DNA from: Blepharisma japonicum
Lineage: Eukaryota > Ciliophora > Heterotrichea > Heterotrichida > Blepharismidae
Direction of reading: 5' to 3'
NCBI GenBank assembly: GCA_949751835.1
Contig: CATKHK010000029.1
Coordinates: 372,001 to 436,000, forward strand
Length of the DNA: 64,000 nt
In this document: positions 63,482 through 64,000 of the stretch, piece after piece
Layout of the letters: each line of letters begins with the position of its first letter
Numbering within the stretch: the stretch's first letter is position 1
Translations under genes and position numbers: made by a program
The notes under the pieces: model-generated
Told to the model about the DNA's origin: nothing
The model's database searches: none
The model's input: the letters and a program-made list of their open reading frames with translations, nothing else

Positions 63482-64000
63482 TTAATTATTTGTGCCTTCT
63501 CGTTGGAGATAAAATAAGACATATGCAGACGAAGTGACAATACTTTCGGGATTTGGGACTATACTAACTGAAGAATCATCAAAATTATATCATCTTTGAT
63601 TATAGTGATTTTTAGCATAAGCAGTATAATGTCCTGATCCAGTAGACCCAAAATGGTTGGAAATTGCATATAAATCATAAATCCCTGGATTTCTTATACA
63701 GTAATTTCGAAGGTCAAGACCTTCAACTGGGAATTCCACAAATTTGTCGATTTTTGAGTTGTAAAAGCCATTATGTTTAAATCTCTTCAAATGGACTATC
63801 AAAATCTTCGGAAGTTTGAAAACTTCCATTTTTTTGATCCCTTGGACATGTGTTCGACAATTTTTGCAATAAATTGAGTTCATTTCGTCTAACTGCTCAG
63901 GATTTTCAAAGTAGCGAAAACAATCGTAAATATTTACATTGTCTTTTGCATTAATGTTATTTATTGTAGCTGGTCTATAAAGTTTGCTGTCTTTTAGTTT
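63482..64000 (-). CDS. ubiquitin carboxyl-terminal hydrolase (USP, C19), C-terminal part
   Basis: C-terminal ~172 residues; the N-terminal end lies outside the window. Family features: a zinc pair (YCKNC), LPKILIVHLKRFKHNGFYNS, VEFPVEGLDL, and the catalytic His box GSTGSGHYTAYAKN. The closing YNFDDSSVS... TSSAYVLFYLQRE carries the usual W-Y-x-F-D-D element, with Trp encoded by TGA at 63590-63592. The catalytic Cys box is upstream of the window. It cleaves ubiquitin from substrates; which USP cannot be judged. Confidence 0.9.

Noticed and set aside
1-64000. Stentor as source organism
   Set aside because: Stentor shares the tiny introns but uses UGA as stop; the window clearly reads UGA as Trp.
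1-64000. tRNA genes
   Set aside because: No paired cloverleaf with a T-loop consensus was found by eye on either strand; weak ones could be missed.

Overview
The window is nuclear DNA from a heterotrich ciliate, most likely Blepharisma or a close relative. Three things in the sequence support this. (1) TGA is read as Trp throughout: many conserved proteins run through in-frame TGA exactly where the family has Trp, including the DHHC-CPW motif, the Arl8 WDIGGQ motif, RCC1 'WG' pairs, P-type ATPase and eRF1. Every complete gene ends on TAA or TAG. (2) Introns are tiny, 15 or 16 nt, GT..AG; eleven can be placed, plus one 19-nt GC..AG candidate. (3) The DNA is AT-rich with very short intergenic spacers. 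Genes below were rebuilt by reading TGA as Trp and removing these introns; a standard-code reading breaks many of them into pieces.

Layout. 1-10 kb: ATP12 assembly factor (cut by the window edge), a tandem-Alba RGG protein, a small Cys-rich protein, Arl8, a MAP3K-like kinase, a CRAL-TRIO protein, a candidate structured RNA, UFL1, RPL30 and a mitochondrial DnaJ. 10-20 kb: a gene-poor stretch with a decayed ORF, a Na,K-type P-ATPase, two unknown proteins, CHMP6 and coiled-coil proteins. 20-32 kb: a protein with repeated helix-turn-helix-like segments, a Cys-rich multi-pass surface protein, dCMP deaminase, a His-rich membrane protein, eRF1, a degenerate endo/exonuclease-phosphatase fold protein and a free-standing dynein-stalk-like protein. 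32-45 kb: two DMT-type transporters, an LRR protein divergent from a membrane protein across about 30 bp, a cullin, a membrane-anchored E2-type acyltransferase, coiled-coil proteins and a short DHHC protein. 45-64 kb: a minimal UPF3, an FtsH-like AAA protein that stops where the protease domain should begin, a MAK-type kinase, RPS29, a PP4R1-like HEAT protein, RPS24, Bax inhibitor-1, a membrane protein with an RG tail, a membrane-extended dephospho-CoA kinase, an RCC1-repeat protein and the C-terminal end of a ubiquitin protease.

No operon-like pathway is evident and the gene mix is typical eukaryotic housekeeping. There is a loose theme of translation termination and mRNA surveillance (eRF1, UPF3) in an organism that has reassigned a stop codon. 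Ubiquitin-like modification (UFL1, cullin, USP) is also represented. Eukaryote-specific coiled-coil and cytoskeletal proteins make up much of the unknown fraction. No transposon, CRISPR array, tRNA, rRNA or telomere repeat array was recognised.
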